Source of the DNA: Rhodospirillaceae bacterium
GTDB taxonomy: Bacteria > Pseudomonadota > Alphaproteobacteria > Kiloniellales > DSM-21159
Length of the DNA stretch: 64,000 nucleotides
Direction of reading: 5' to 3'
Assembly (NCBI GenBank): GCA_006969625.1
Contig: CP030885.1
Coordinates: 2,987,430-3,051,429, forward strand
In this document: in pieces, positions 1-13,190 of the stretch
Numbering within the stretch: the first letter of the stretch is position 1
Layout of the letters: each line of letters opens with the position of its first letter
Position numbers and translations under genes: made by a program
Notes under the pieces: model-generated
The model's database searches: none
The model's input: only the letters and a program-made list of their open reading frames with translations
What the model was told of the DNA's origin: nothing

Positions 1-1
1 C

Positions 2-1639
2 GCCCTCGCCGCGGTGGCGATGCTGGTCGGCGTGCAACTTGCCTACAGCAGCTTCGGCAGGGGCGTCGAGTTCTTCCCCAACGTGGAGCCGGAGAACGCT
101 GCCGTCTGGGTGCACGGGCGCGGCAACCTCGCTATCGAGGAACGCGACCAGCTCGTGCGCGAGGTCGAGCGCCAGGTCATGGACATCCAGCGCGAGACCG
201 GCGCCTTCCACACCATCTATGCCCGCACCATCGCCTCCTCTGGCCGCCAGAACGACGACGAGCCGGAGGATCTGATCGGCATCGTCAACCTGGAGTTCGT
301 CGACTGGTTCAAGCGGCCGGCGGCGCGCGAGGTGCTCGACCTGATCCGTGCGCGCAGCCGCAGCCTGCCCGGCATCTACGTGGAGACACGCGAAGAGGAG
401 GCCGGCCCGCCGGTGGGCAAGCCGATCCAGCTCCAGGTCAGCGCCGACAATCCTGCCAAGCTGGACCCGGCCGCCCAACGCCTCGCCCAGGTGCTGCGCG
501 ACACGCCCGGCCTGGTCGACATCGAGGACGGCCGGCCGATCCCCGGCATCGAGTGGGAACTGGACGTCGACCGCGCCGAGGCGGCGAAGTACGGTGCCGA
601 CGTCTCGCTGATCGGCAACTACGTCCGGATGGTCACCAACGGCTTCAAGCTGGCGGAATACCGCCCGGACACGACGGACGAGGAGGTCGACATCGTGCTG
701 CGCCTGCCGGAGGCCTACCGCACGATCGACCATCTGGAGCGCATCAGGATACAGACCCAGAGGGGACTGATTCCGATCGCCAACTTCGTCGAGAAACGGC
801 CTGAGCCGAAGGTCTCGCTGCTCAATCGGGTCGACGGCAATCGGGTGATGACGGTCAAGGCCGACGTCGGGGTCGATCCGGTCACCGGCGAGCCGATCCT
901 GGCCGACGACAAGGTCAAGCAGATCCGCGCCTGGCTGGCGGAGAATCGCGATCAACTGCCCGCCGGCGTGGAAGTGACCTTCAAGGGCGAGGACGAGGAG
1001 CAGCAGGAGAGCGCCACCTTCCTGATGAAGGCCTTCGGAGTCGCCCTTTTTCTGATGGCGATCATCCTGGTCACCCAATTCAATTCCTTCTATTCCGCCT
1101 TCCTGATCCTCTCGGCGGTGGTCATGTCGACCATCGGCGTGTTCATCGGCCTGATGATCACCGACCAGCCCTTCGGTATCGTCATGAGCGGCATTGGGGT
1201 GATCGCGCTGGCCGGCATCGTGGTCAACAACAACATCGTCCTGATCGACACCTACGACCGCCTGAAGCAGGAGTCCGCGGACCCGATGGAGGCGATCCTG
1301 CGCACCGGCGCCCAGCGTCTGCGCCCGGTAATGCTGACCACCGTGACCACCATTCTCGGCCTGATGCCGATGGTGCTGGGCGTCAACATCGACTTCCTCG
1401 GCAGGGTCGTCCAGATCGGCGCCCCCTCGACACAGTGGTGGACGCAACTCGCCACGGCGATCGTCTTCGGGCTCGGTTTCGCGACGCTGCTGACCCTGGT
1501 GTTCACGCCCTGCATGCTGATGCTGCGCACCAACGTCCGGCGCTGGCTGCTCACCCGCCGGCCGGAGGGTTCGGCTGGGCGCAGCGCGGAGGCGCACGGG
1601 CCGGAGTTGGCCGGCGCCGCGCCCAAGGCGGCCGAGTAG
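2..1639 (+). CDS. RND-family efflux transporter, C-terminal half (5' truncated)
   Basis: The reading frame is open from the first bases of the window, so the true start lies upstream. This is the second half of an AcrB/HAE1-type inner-membrane proton antiporter, which normally exceeds 1000 residues. What remains is a periplasmic porter/docking region (first ~330 residues) followed by a cluster of membrane helices: about 339-365, 367-383, 388-410, 438-455 and 478-505. The helix segment with GIVVNNNIVLIDTYDRL matches the conserved NNAIVLV-type segment of RND pumps, with a third Asn in place of Ala. The protein ends in a short Ala-rich cytoplasmic tail. A membrane-fusion partner would be expected upstream, outside the window. 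The substrate cannot be told from this half. Confidence 0.9.
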   Translation, partial: ALAAVAMLVGVQLAYSSFGRGVEFFPNVEPENAAVWVHGRGNLAIEERDQLVREVERQVMDIQRETGAFHTIYARTIASSGRQNDDEPEDLIGIVNLEFVDWFKRPAAREVLDLIRARSRSLPGIYVETREEEAGPPVGKPIQLQVSADNPAKLDPAAQRLAQVLRDTPGLVDIEDGRPIPGIEWELDVDRAEAAKYGADVSLIGNYVRMVTNGFKLAEYRPDTTDEEVDIVLRLPEAYRTIDHLERIRIQTQRGLIPIANFVEKRPEPKVSLLNRVDGNRVMTVKADVGVDPVTGEPILADDKVKQIRAWLAENRDQLPAGVEVTFKGEDEEQQESATFLMKAFGVALFLMAIILVTQFNSFYSAFLILSAVVMSTIGVFIGLMITDQPFGIVMSGIGVIALAGIVVNNNIVLIDTYDRLKQESADPMEAILRTGAQRLRPVMLTTVTTILGLMPMVLGVNIDFLGRVVQIGAPSTQWWTQLATAIVFGLGFATLLTLVFTPCMLMLRTNVRRWLLTRRPEGSAGRSAEAHGPELAGAAPKAAE

Positions 1640-1748
1640 CCGACTGCGCGCTCCCGCCAGGATGGCGCAATGCCCGAGATTTACTGGCGGTTAAGGGCTG
1701 ACGCGGCACTCTCCAGGCGTCGACTGGAAGAACCGGAGTCCGCGCAGT

Positions 1749-2276
1749 ATGGCCGCCGATCTCGCTTCGGAGACCTTGCCGAATCCCGCGCAGATGAAGA
1801 TCGCGCCGGACAGCGCCGGCGTGCTGCAGGATGCGGTCCGCGTAGCCCAAGTCATGCCGCTGCCGCTGGAACTCGGCAGCGTGGAGCTCACCGAAGACGG
1901 CCGCGTCACCCCCAGCCCGGGCGAGCGCATGCTGCAGTTCAGCTTCGTCTACAAGGGCCTGCCCTTTCGCGGCGAGGTCGCCAAGACCGGCACCGGACCG
2001 CTGCGGCTGATCGGCGATTTCGGAAAGGTGCCCTACACCGTGGAACGACCGGACAGCCGCCGTCGGGTGCGCGACCTGGTGCTGCAGGGCCAAGCCGACC
2101 CCCGGTCGCGTTTCCAGATTTCGCGCCGGCAGGACATCCAACTGGCCTTGGAAATCGGCGCGCCGACTCCGCGCACGCCCGTCAGCATCGTGGCCGCGGT
2201 CGCCGCGGCCTTGCTCGGCGCCATTCCGGCGATCGACGCAATGTCGGCGGCGCTGGCCAGCCGTCGCGCCCATTGA
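1749..2276 (+). CDS. Hypothetical protein with C-terminal hydrophobic segment
   Basis: A 175-residue reading frame that I do not recognise. It begins at an ATG 109 bases after the efflux gene. There is no signal peptide. The middle (about 60-125) alternates charged and beta-forming residues (for example FSFVYKGLPFRGEV), suggesting a small beta-rich fold. The last 30 residues are hydrophobic and Ala-rich (VSIVAAVAAALLGAIPAI), possibly one membrane anchor. Two longer frames overlap the same DNA, one on each strand, but their Arg/Gly/Pro-rich translations look like out-of-frame readings of GC-rich DNA. Function unknown; being a real gene is likely but not certain. Confidence 0.55.
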   Translation: MAADLASETLPNPAQMKIAPDSAGVLQDAVRVAQVMPLPLELGSVELTEDGRVTPSPGERMLQFSFVYKGLPFRGEVAKTGTGPLRLIGDFGKVPYTVERPDSRRRVRDLVLQGQADPRSRFQISRRQDIQLALEIGAPTPRTPVSIVAAVAAALLGAIPAIDAMSAALASRRAH

Positions 2277-2301
2277 CCACAGCGCGCACTTCCGTCTGCA
2301 G

Positions 2302-3885
2302 CTAGCCGGCCTGGCCGCCGCGCGGCAGCACGAAGATCTGCCCCGGATAAATCAGGTCCGGGTCGCGGATCTGGTCCTCGTTCGCCTCGAAGATCACCGT
2401 ATAGCGCGGCCCGGCGCCGTAGGTGCGCCGCGCGATCGTCCAGAGGTTGTTGCCCGGCTGGATCACCACGAAGCGCTCCTCGGCCGGCAGGTCGGCAGTA
2501 TCGAAAGCGGCACGCGCAAAGGGCGACTCGACCCGCGCCGTCACCGCCCCCTCGGCATCGAGCTGATCGATCCTGAGCGTGTAGAGGCCGGCGGCGACCT
2601 GCTTGCTCGGGCTCAGCCGCCAGCGGCCGTCATCCCCCACCCGCGTCTCGCCGAGCGGCGCATTGTCCAGATAGACGAGAATACGCTGGCCCGGCAGACC
2701 GCTGCCGGTCACCGAAAGGCCGCCGTCGGCGTCGTAGTCGACCGCCTCCAGCCAAAGGCCGCCGGCCATCTCCTGCGGCGGCGGCTCGGGAAGCTGCAGG
2801 ACCCGCGTCGGACCCATCTCCGCGGTCGGCACCTCGACCACCAGCGGCACGCTCTCGGCCGGCGCCTGCGGCGCGGTTTCGCCGGGGGGCGGCGCAGGCT
2901 CGGGAATCGAGACCACCACCATCTGATCGGCGGTCACCTGCGCGCCCTCGGCGGTCTCCGCCTCCAACTCCAGAGCGTAGTCGCCGGGCGGCAAGGGGCG
3001 GTCGGGCAGGATCACGAACTCGCCGCGCGAATCGCTGCGCCCACGCGCCACCTCGCGGCCGTTCTTGCGGACGACCACCTCGCTGTCCGGCGGCGCCCTG
3101 CCGGCCATGACGCTGGAGCCGTCGCGTTCGATGCGCACCACGTCGAAACTCGGTTTGAGCGGGCCCGACTCCGCCTCGGGCTCCTCCTCGACCGGAACCG
3201 GCACCGACGGGCGCTCGGCGTCTTGCGCCTCGGGCACCGGCGGCAGGGCGGCCTGCTGGGATGCGCCGGGATCCTCCACCGGCGGTTCCGTCAGCTCTCT
3301 CGGCGCAGCCTCCTGTTGTCGCCGGACCTCCCGCATCGCCTCCGAGGGCTCGGCCTCCGGTTGCCGCGCCTCTGGCTCGACAGAATCCCTCGCGGCCGTG
3401 ACCGTGTCACGGCCATCGTCGGTCTCTGCGGCTGGCATGACTTGGCCAGCGTCGGCAGCCGCTTCGGGTGCGGACCGCTCGACGTTCGGCTCGGATGCCG
3501 TCGCGTCCCGGCTGTCGCGGCTGGCGATGTCGCCGGGCGCCTCGGTGACCTCCGCCGCTTCCTCGTCGCGCCGGGCGGCCTCGGTGTCGGGCGCTGCTTC
3601 CGGCGGCCGGTCTTCTGCGGCGCCGCGCGGTTCCGGCTCGGCCTGCGGATCGGGCTCCTCGATCGCCGGACGAGCTTCCGGTTGCGATCGGTCCGCGGGC
3701 GCAGGCGCAGGCTCGGAAACGCTCGACTGCGGCGCGGCCGGATCGGGCGCTGGGGTCGCAGGCGCCTCGGCCTGTTGCGACGGCGCGCTCACCTCGGCGG
3801 TGTCACGCGGGCCCAACCACCACCACAGCCCGGCGGCGACCGCCGCCAGCAGCAGGACACCCAGACCCAAACGCGCAGCAGCCAC
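2302..3885 (-). CDS. Envelope protein with LysM peptidoglycan-binding domain
   Basis: A 527-residue protein starting with a short N-terminal membrane anchor or signal segment (residues 4-24, [20 protein letters not shown]). Next comes about 200 residues of Pro/Ala/Glu-rich low-complexity sequence, probably a flexible periplasmic linker. Two Ig-like or carboxypeptidase-regulatory-like modules follow (around 235-310 and 370-440, with GRWRLSP and GEFVILP beta-strand signatures). The C-terminus carries one LysM domain (about 470-522: [19 protein letters not shown], ending YPGQIFVLP), which binds peptidoglycan. This layout is common in alphaproteobacterial LysM proteins thought to link inner membrane and cell wall. 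No enzymatic domain is visible. It is convergent with the preceding unknown gene. Confidence 0.85.
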   Translation of the reverse strand: MAAARLGLGVLLLAAVAAGLWWWLGPRDTAEVSAPSQQAEAPATPAPDPAAPQSSVSEPAPAPADRSQPEARPAIEEPDPQAEPEPRGAAEDRPPEAAPDTEAARRDEEAAEVTEAPGDIASRDSRDATASEPNVERSAPEAAADAGQVMPAAETDDGRDTVTAARDSVEPEARQPEAEPSEAMREVRRQQEAAPRELTEPPVEDPGASQQAALPPVPEAQDAERPSVPVPVEEEPEAESGPLKPSFDVVRIERDGSSVMAGRAPPDSEVVVRKNGREVARGRSDSRGEFVILPDRPLPPGDYALELEAETAEGAQVTADQMVVVSIPEPAPPPGETAPQAPAESVPLVVEVPTAEMGPTRVLQLPEPPPQEMAGGLWLEAVDYDADGGLSVTGSGLPGQRILVYLDNAPLGETRVGDDGRWRLSPSKQVAAGLYTLRIDQLDAEGAVTARVESPFARAAFDTADLPAEERFVVIQPGNNLWTIARRTYGAGPRYTVIFEANEDQIRDPDLIYPGQIFVLPRGGQAG

Positions 3886-4060
3886 CCACCGGCCTCCTCA
3901 GGCGTGCGCCAGCCGTGACGCACGAAAGACATATGCCGCAAAACCTAGCCCTGCACGGGGAGATGCGCAATTCCGCACGCCGGGGCACCCCCCGGCTGGA
4001 TGCGCCGCGCGCAGCCCGTTACCTTGCGCGGAACCCCCGGCGAACCGAGATCACCGCCTT

Positions 4061-4645
4061 ATGACACGACCCTACAGCGTTTGCGTCTACTGCGGCTCGT
4101 CCAACCGCGCCGACCCCGAGCTCTACGATTCGGCCGCCGAGCTCGGTCGTGGGATTGCCGAGCGCGGCTGGCGCCTGGTCTACGGCGGCGGTCGCGTCGG
4201 GCTGATGGGTGCGGCGGCCGAGGCGGCGCTGGCGGCCGGCGGCGAGGTGATCGGGATCATCCCCGGTTTCCTGCACGACGCCGAGGTCGGCCATCACGGT
4301 CTGACCGAATTGCTGGTCGTGGATTCCATGCACGTACGCAAGATGCGGATGTTCGAGCTGAGCGACGCCTTCTGCGTGTTGCCCGGCGGGCTCGGCACGC
4401 TGGACGAGACCTTCGAGATCCTGACCTGGCGGCAGCTCGGGCTGCACGACAAGCCGATCGTCCTCGCCAACCTCGCGGGATTCTGGAACCCGCTGCTCGA
4501 CCTGGTCGGATCCCAGGTCTCGCAGCGGCTGGTCCGCGAGGAACATGCGCGCCTGTTCACCGCGGTCGACGACATCGAAGGCGTGTTTGCCGCCCTGGGA
4601 CGGCGCGGACAGGCGGCGGTCGGCGCCGTCGGCAAGCTGGTCTGA
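4061..4645 (+). CDS. LOG-family cytokinin riboside 5'-monophosphate phosphoribohydrolase
   Basis: A 194-residue cytosolic enzyme of the TIGR00730/LOG family, which releases the free base from (modified) AMP-type nucleotides. Diagnostic motifs are visible: GGGRVGLMG near residue 41 and the catalytic/phosphate-binding PGGLGTLDE near 108-116. The frame stays open nearly 1 kb upstream through the antisense of the LysM gene, but family homology begins at [14 protein letters not shown], so the ATG at 4061 is chosen. The length matches the family. The divergent promoter region with the LysM gene is about 175 bases. In bacteria without cytokinin biosynthesis the physiological substrate is unclear. 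Confidence 0.92.
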   Translation: MTRPYSVCVYCGSSNRADPELYDSAAELGRGIAERGWRLVYGGGRVGLMGAAAEAALAAGGEVIGIIPGFLHDAEVGHHGLTELLVVDSMHVRKMRMFELSDAFCVLPGGLGTLDETFEILTWRQLGLHDKPIVLANLAGFWNPLLDLVGSQVSQRLVREEHARLFTAVDDIEGVFAALGRRGQAAVGAVGKLV

Positions 4646-4711
4646 CGCCGGCCAGCCCGCAGCGCACCCGGACTCGCCCGGGCTGCCCGACCAGCGCCTT
4701 GCCCCCGCCCC

Positions 4712-4739
4712 TTGTCCAGGCGGATTCCGCTGCTATGGT
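4712..4739 (+). promoter_or_regulatory. Sigma-70-like promoter for icd
   Basis: TTGTCC (4712-4717) and TATGGT (4734-4739) are separated by 16 bases, in the gap between the LOG gene and icd. This predicts a leader of about 77 bases before the icd ATG. It matches the housekeeping consensus in 8 of 12 positions; no experimental support. Confidence 0.45.
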
Positions 4740-4822
4740 GCGCCGCGCAATCAGGGCAAGCGCACTTCAGCTCAGCGCCGGCCCCGACAAGCACTTCCGC
4801 ATCCCCACGAGGCGCCGCCTGC

Positions 4823-6040
4823 ATGGACAAGATCAAGGTCACGAACCCCATCGTCGAGCTCGACGGCGACGAGATGACCCGGATCATCTGGTCCTTCATC
4901 AAGGACAAGCTGATCCTGCCCTACCTCGACGTGGATCTGCACTACTACGACCTGTCGGTCCAGGAGCGCGACCGCACCGACGACCAGATCACGGTGGATG
5001 CCGCCAAGGCGATCCAGCGGCACGGCGTCGGCGTCAAGTGCGCGACCATCACCCCGGACGAGGCGCGCGTCGCCGAGTTCGACCTGAAGAAGATGTGGCG
5101 CTCGCCCAACGGCACGATCCGCAATATCCTGGGCGGCACCGTCTTCCGCGAGCCGATCATCTGCGCCAACGTGCCGCGTCTGGTACCCGGTTGGACCCAG
5201 CCGATCATCATCGGCCGCCACGCCTTCGGCGACCAGTACCGCGCCACCGACTTCCGGGTGCCTGGCAAGGGCAAGCTGACCCTGACCTTCCAGCCCGAAG
5301 ACGGCGGCGCGCCGCTGGTCCACGAGGTGCACGACTTCCCGGGCAGCGGCGTCGCCATGGGGATGTACAACGAGGACGAGTCGATCCGCGGCTTCGCGCG
5401 CGCCTGCTTCAACTACGGCCTGACGCGGGGCTACCCGGTCTATCTCTCGACCAAGAACACCATCCTCAAGGCCTACGACGGCCGCTTCAAGGATCTCTTT
5501 CAGGAGCTCTTCGACGCCGAGTTCGCCGACCGGTTCCGCGCCGCCGGCATCACTTACGAGCACCGGCTGATCGACGACATGGTCGCCGCCGCACTGAAGT
5601 GGAACGGCGGCTTCGTCTGGGCCTGCAAGAACTACGACGGCGACGTGCAGTCCGACACGGTAGCCCAGGGCTTCGGCTCGCTCGGGCTGATGACCTCGGT
5701 CCTGACGACGCCGGACGGCAAGACCGTCGAAGCCGAGGCGGCGCACGGCACCGTCACCCGCCACTACCGCCTGCACCAGCAGGGCAAGGAAACCTCGACC
5801 AACCCGATCGCCTCGATCTTCGCCTGGACGCGCGGGCTGAAGTACCGCGGCACCTTCGACGAGACGCCGGAGCTGGTCGATTTCGCGGAGAGGCTGGAGC
5901 GGGTCTGCATCGAGACCGTCGAGGCGGGCCACATGACCAAGGACCTGGCACTGCTGATCAGCCCCGAGCAGACCTGGCTGACCACCAACCAGTTCCTCGA
6001 CACCCTCGACGATAACCTGCAGAAGGCAATGGGCATTTGA
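4823..6040 (+). CDS. icd: NADP-dependent isocitrate dehydrogenase
   Basis: A 405-residue cytosolic TCA-cycle enzyme that oxidatively decarboxylates isocitrate to 2-oxoglutarate with NADP+. The sequence is of the eukaryote-like dimeric (type II) IDH subfamily usual in alphaproteobacteria. It opens with [16 protein letters not shown], carries the phosphate/substrate motif [19 protein letters not shown] around residues 94-112, and has [14 protein letters not shown] near 306-319. The Asp of the metal site lies in LIDDMVA. The frame extends 37 codons upstream, but family homology starts at the ATG at 4823. Length is typical. Confidence 0.97.
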   Translation: MDKIKVTNPIVELDGDEMTRIIWSFIKDKLILPYLDVDLHYYDLSVQERDRTDDQITVDAAKAIQRHGVGVKCATITPDEARVAEFDLKKMWRSPNGTIRNILGGTVFREPIICANVPRLVPGWTQPIIIGRHAFGDQYRATDFRVPGKGKLTLTFQPEDGGAPLVHEVHDFPGSGVAMGMYNEDESIRGFARACFNYGLTRGYPVYLSTKNTILKAYDGRFKDLFQELFDAEFADRFRAAGITYEHRLIDDMVAAALKWNGGFVWACKNYDGDVQSDTVAQGFGSLGLMTSVLTTPDGKTVEAEAAHGTVTRHYRLHQQGKETSTNPIASIFAWTRGLKYRGTFDETPELVDFAERLERVCIETVEAGHMTKDLALLISPEQTWLTTNQFLDTLDDNLQKAMGI

Positions 6041-6042
6041 CC

Positions 6043-6633
6043 ATGGCTGAGACACTCACCCGACGCGCCCTCGTCAAGGGCCTCGTCCTTGCGTTCACCC
6101 TGTCGATCGGAGGCTTCATGGCCGACGCCAACGCGCAATTCAACCTCGAGCAGCTGGACCCCGAAAACGCCCTGCGCCTGGAGTTGAAGAACGGGCCCGT
6201 CATCATCGAGCTGCTGCCCGAGGTGGCGCCGCAACACGTCGAGCGGATCAAGACCCTCACCCGCGAAGGCTTCTACGACGGCCTGAAGTTCCACCGGGTG
6301 ATCGAGGGCTTCATGGCGCAGACCGGCGATCCGACCGGAACCGGCAGCGGCGGCTCGCAGTTGCCCGACCTGCCGGCCGAGTTCTCCGCGGTGCCCTTCG
6401 AGGAGGGCACGCTCGGCATGGCGCGCACCCAGGACCCGAACAGCGCCAACAGCCAGTTCTTCATCGTCTTCGAGCGCGCCGACTGGCTGGACCGCCAGTA
6501 CAGCGTGTTCGGACGTGTGGTCGACGGCATGGAGCACGTCCACGCCATCAAGAAGGGCGAGCGCGCCCGCAACGGCCTGGTCGCCGACCCCGACACCATC
6601 GTCTCGATGAAGGTGCTCGCCGACGTGCAGTAG
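6043..6633 (+). CDS. Exported cyclophilin-type peptidyl-prolyl isomerase
   Basis: A 196-residue protein with an N-terminal signal peptide (twin Arg in TRRALVKGLVLAFTLSIGG, likely cut after ADANA near residue 32). The rest is a cyclophilin domain that isomerises Xaa-Pro bonds in the periplasm. Recognisable signatures are FYDGLKFHRVIEGFMAQTGD, GTLGMART and ANSQFFI, which hold the catalytic Arg, Phe and Gln residues of the family. The ATG at 6043 lies two bases after the icd stop, so co-transcription with icd is likely. A TTG six bases earlier is a less likely start. Confidence 0.93.
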   Translation: MAETLTRRALVKGLVLAFTLSIGGFMADANAQFNLEQLDPENALRLELKNGPVIIELLPEVAPQHVERIKTLTREGFYDGLKFHRVIEGFMAQTGDPTGTGSGGSQLPDLPAEFSAVPFEEGTLGMARTQDPNSANSQFFIVFERADWLDRQYSVFGRVVDGMEHVHAIKKGERARNGLVADPDTIVSMKVLADVQ

Positions 6634-6659
6634 CGCGGCGAAACCCATTCGAGTTGCAG

Positions 6660-6690
6660 CGGCCGGCCCTCTAAGGGGGCGGCCGTTCTC
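6660..6690. terminator. Hairpin between convergent cyclophilin gene and alaS
   Basis: Arms 6660-6669 and 6676-6685 pair over ten positions with one mismatch around a 6-base loop, in the 78-base gap between two convergent genes. The tail (TTCTC) is only weakly T-rich, so it may act as a bidirectional terminator or mRNA end stabiliser. Confidence 0.5.
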
Positions 6691-6711
6691 GCTTCACCCG
6701 CGGCGAAAGGC

Positions 6712-9384
<2,673 letters not shown>

Positions 9385-9601
9385 GGCTTGAAAGTGGGAT
9401 CAAGGCAGTTGCGGCACAAGTTGGAAGCCTTCGAAACTCCGGCCGGCGCGGGAAGAGCCCCGGCTTCGGCCTCCGTCGCACGGTGCGGGCGGCGCGAAGG
9501 TGCGCGGTTGTAGCGCCGCGGCGACCAGCCTGTCCACCGGCGGCGCAACGCCCGCGTTCTCGCCCTTTAAGTCGGGACGCCCTGCCGCTAGAGTGCGCGC
9601 C

Positions 9602-10144
9602 ATGCCTATCTGCCGCCTCTCATCGCTTCGCCTCGGCTGCACCGGCGCCCTGGCCGCGCTCGCGCTCGCCGCCTTGCTCCTGTCCGCTGCGCCCCCCGTC
9701 CAGGCGCAGGAGGCGCAGCCGCAGCCCGAGACCCAGCGTTTTCAGGACTGGACCGTCGCCTGCTTCGACGTGCAGGGCCAGCGCCGCTGTCGGATGGTGC
9801 AGAACGTCGGCAACGGCGAGGGCGCGACCGTTATGCAGGTCTCGATCATCCTGCTGCCCGACGGGCGCGCCGGCCTGATCTTCCGAGTGCCTCTCGGAAC
9901 CTGGCTGCCGGAAAACTTCCGCTTCAGCATCGACGGAGGCCAGGATGTGCAAGTGCCCTTCGTACGCTGCCTGCCGCCGCCGGACAACTGCGTGGTGGAG
10001 ATCGGGCTTAACGACCAGACCCTGAGCCAGATGCGGGCTGGCACGCGCATCAACGCCCGCTTTTACGACCCGCAACGCCGGCCGGTGGACGCCAATGTCT
10101 CGCTCCTCGGCTTCACCGCCGCCTTCAACGCCCTCTCCCAGTAA
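9602..10144 (+). CDS. Invasion-associated locus B (IalB) family exported protein
   Basis: A 180-residue protein with a cleavable signal peptide (hydrophobic 13-30, likely cut after PPVQA near 35). The mature part begins with the IalB-family signature RFQDWTVACF and has paired cysteines (VACFD..RRCRMV and VRCLPPPDNCVVE). The family is widespread in Alphaproteobacteria; the role of most members is not known, although the Bartonella protein is linked to erythrocyte invasion. The start was moved from a longer open frame to the ATG at 9602 because the signal peptide begins there. It is divergent from alaS across about 217 bases. Confidence 0.85.
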   Translation: MPICRLSSLRLGCTGALAALALAALLLSAAPPVQAQEAQPQPETQRFQDWTVACFDVQGQRRCRMVQNVGNGEGATVMQVSIILLPDGRAGLIFRVPLGTWLPENFRFSIDGGQDVQVPFVRCLPPPDNCVVEIGLNDQTLSQMRAGTRINARFYDPQRRPVDANVSLLGFTAAFNALSQ

Positions 10145-10204
10145 ACCAGGCTCCGGCGGCCGCTCCCGACAGTGCCTAGGCCGGCCGCCTCGCCGCGCCG
10201 GGTC

Positions 10205-10801
10205 TCAACTGCGCGAGGGATAGATGCCGTAGAGCGCGATACAGAAGTTGATCACCTGGAACGGCATGCGGTTTTCGTGGCTCTCGCTCGCGCCGGCGTT
10301 GAAGAGCGTAATCGATCCCACCGGCAGGCTCTCCAGGCCGCCGACGGTCGTGTCCGGTGACGAGTCCGAGTACATCTGAACAGCCGTGCTGCTCGGCCCC
10401 GACGAGAAGCCGGCATTCGCGACCTTATGACCGTTCGGCGAATCCTGATTCCCCGAGCCGTCGACGCCGGCGACGATCGGCGTCGGCACGCTCTGCATCT
10501 GTGCAGAGTGATTGTGGACGGGCAACTCCAGAAGGTTCAAAGTCACGGTCTCGGTGCCGAATCTCGCACCGAGAGGATAGGGGCTGAGGCCGGGCCCGGT
10601 GCCGGCACCGACCGACATGCGCCCGCGCATGTCCGGCAGACCGAAGCTCGTGCGCCCGTCTCCGCCGTAGGTCGTACCGAGAAGGCTGAAGAGGGCATCG
10701 TTCGCCGAGATCGCCAGCAGTTGGCCTTGGCAGAAGGCCCAGGACCGCGGTGCGTAGATCCCCGGCCAAGGCATGATCTCGGAAAGCAAAGGGGTGCTCA
10801 T
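10205..10801 (-). CDS. Tail-collar domain protein (microcystin-dependent protein family), copy 1
   Basis: A 198-residue protein whose N-terminal half is a phage tail-collar domain: SEIMPWPGIYAPRSWAFCQG, then ALFSLLGTTYGGDGRTSFGLPDMRGR. The central part has the H-N-H segment typical of these short tail-fibre-like proteins, and the end is MPFQVINFCIALYGIYPSRS. It is a paralogue of the next gene, of identical length and sharing most of the collar motif. Such genes occur alone or in tandem in many bacterial chromosomes without phage; they have been called MdpB/microcystin-dependent proteins, but the function is unsettled. It is transcribed after copy 2 with a 54-base gap. Confidence 0.88.
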   Translation of the reverse strand: MSTPLLSEIMPWPGIYAPRSWAFCQGQLLAISANDALFSLLGTTYGGDGRTSFGLPDMRGRMSVGAGTGPGLSPYPLGARFGTETVTLNLLELPVHNHSAQMQSVPTPIVAGVDGSGNQDSPNGHKVANAGFSSGPSSTAVQMYSDSSPDTTVGGLESLPVGSITLFNAGASESHENRMPFQVINFCIALYGIYPSRS

Positions 10802-10855
10802 GGTGTCGCTCCTTCCTGCGAGGCTCGGCGTGGGCTGAGGTGTCCGATGCCTTGG

Positions 10856-11452
10856 CTAACTGCGAGAGGGAAACACCCCCTGGAGCGAAATGACGTAATT
10901 GATCACCTGGAACGGCTGGCGGTTCTCGTGCGACTGACTGCCGCCCGTATTGCCGACGATGATGGGACCTGCCGTCCCGGCGGAGACGCCCCCGAGCGTG
11001 GTATTGGGCGTTTGGTCGGAGTAGGCCTGGACAGCGGTCGAACTCGGCCCGCTCGAGAACTGCGCCTGCGCCAAGACGTGATTGGCGGCGGGCGAATCCT
11101 GATTTGCCGGACCGTCATAGGCTTCCAGCTCTGCCGCGCCTGGGGACGCCTGAGCTTGGTGACTGTGCACCGGCATCTCGAGCTGCGTCAGCGTCACCGA
11201 CTCCACGCCGCCGAGCTGGCCCTCCTGGTAGAACGACAGGCCGGGGCCGCGGCCGGCGCCGATCGGCGCGCGTCCGCGCAGGTCGGGCAGCCCGAAGGTC
11301 GTCCGCCCGTCGCCGCCGTAGAGCGTGCCGATCAGGCTGAAGAGCGCGGTGTTGGAGGAGATGGCGAGAAGCTGACCGTGGCAGTACGCCCAATTGCGTG
11401 GCGCGAAATTCGCCGGCCAGACCATGATCTGCGAGATGAACGGATCCGACAT
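10856..11452 (-). CDS. Tail-collar domain protein (microcystin-dependent protein family), copy 2
   Basis: A 198-residue paralogue of copy 1. It has the same layout: SQIMVWPANFAPRNWAYCHG, ALFSLIGTLYGGDGRTTFGLPDLRGR, a variable Ala/Ser-rich centre, and NRQPFQVINYVISLQGVFPSRS at the end. The two copies agree closely at both ends and differ mainly in the centre, the part that would form the exposed tip if the protein folds like a short tail fibre. It is the first gene of a two-gene unit read away from recA. No other phage structural gene is nearby, so this is not a prophage remnant on present evidence. Confidence 0.88.
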   Translation of the reverse strand: MSDPFISQIMVWPANFAPRNWAYCHGQLLAISSNTALFSLIGTLYGGDGRTTFGLPDLRGRAPIGAGRGPGLSFYQEGQLGGVESVTLTQLEMPVHSHQAQASPGAAELEAYDGPANQDSPAANHVLAQAQFSSGPSSTAVQAYSDQTPNTTLGGVSAGTAGPIIVGNTGGSQSHENRQPFQVINYVISLQGVFPSRS

Positions 11453-11932
11453 TTGGTCCCCCGTTGCTGAACGCGTGTTCGCGGCCGCTTGGACGTCGCT
11501 GTCTCGCCAGGCTCCCGACCGATCGAACGGCGCCCGGCATCCCCGACCTCGCTCCGACTCGCGGTCCGGAAGCGCGACCTCACTGTATGCAACCTTAACG
11601 GATGCAGGATCGGAAGACGAGAAGAAATGTCAGGCGTTTAACGATTCATCGGGGAAAATTTCGCTCTAGAAGAGATTCCGCCGGCACCGTTCTCGCCGAC
11701 CGTGGAAAGCTGGTGCGGGCACGCCAAGCCAGCCGGGCATGCCGCCCGCCCTCGGCCCCAGGCCGCAACTGCCGTAACCGATGCCACTGCGGTGCAGGAA
11801 GCCGCCCCGGCGGCGGACCGTCGCGGACACGCCGCAAGGCGTGGCGCAACGGCCCGGCCGACCTTCGGACGACCGCCGGACGCCCTTTGGCTCACGCTCG
11901 CAACGCCACGGCAGCCTGCGCCGCCGCGAGCT
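11453..11932. other. 480-base gap with no convincing gene
   Basis: The gap holds the upstream region of the tail-collar pair and the downstream region of recA. Small open frames here are Arg/Pro/Ala-rich and overlap one another on both strands, as expected of GC-rich noncoding DNA. A less GC-rich patch at about 11590-11670 probably contains the collar promoter. I see no clear terminator hairpin. Confidence 0.5.
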
Positions 11933-13003
<1,071 letters not shown>

Positions 13004-13060
13004 GGCCTCACGCTCCCCTTATCCCACGGTGGCCCGGTGCACCGCAATCGGAGCGCAAAT

Positions 13061-13075
13061 GTACCTTTAACGTTC
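13061..13075. promoter_or_regulatory. Possible LexA (SOS) operator upstream of recA
   Basis: GTAC-N7-GTTC has one mismatch to the alphaproteobacterial LexA box GTTC-N7-GTTC. It ends 58 bases before the recA start, a sensible operator position. A second one-mismatch match, GATC-N7-GAAC, lies at 13097-13111. One-mismatch matches are common, so the call is tentative. Confidence 0.35.
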
Positions 13076-13190
13076 CATTCCAACAAGCACAAAATAGATC
13101 ACACGCAGAACGTTTTTGGCCTATAGAGGCGACAGCCCTGCCGGCCAACCGGAACCACACGCGGCCCGCCGGTACGACTCGACCGCGGCC

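Noticed and set aside
1670..2305. 211-codon frame overlapping the unknown gene at 1749
   Set aside because: Arg/Gly/Pro-rich out-of-frame reading; the 1749 frame has a more protein-like composition.
10205..11452. Prophage remnant
   Set aside because: Only two collar-domain genes, with no capsid, terminase, integrase or att-like repeats nearby.
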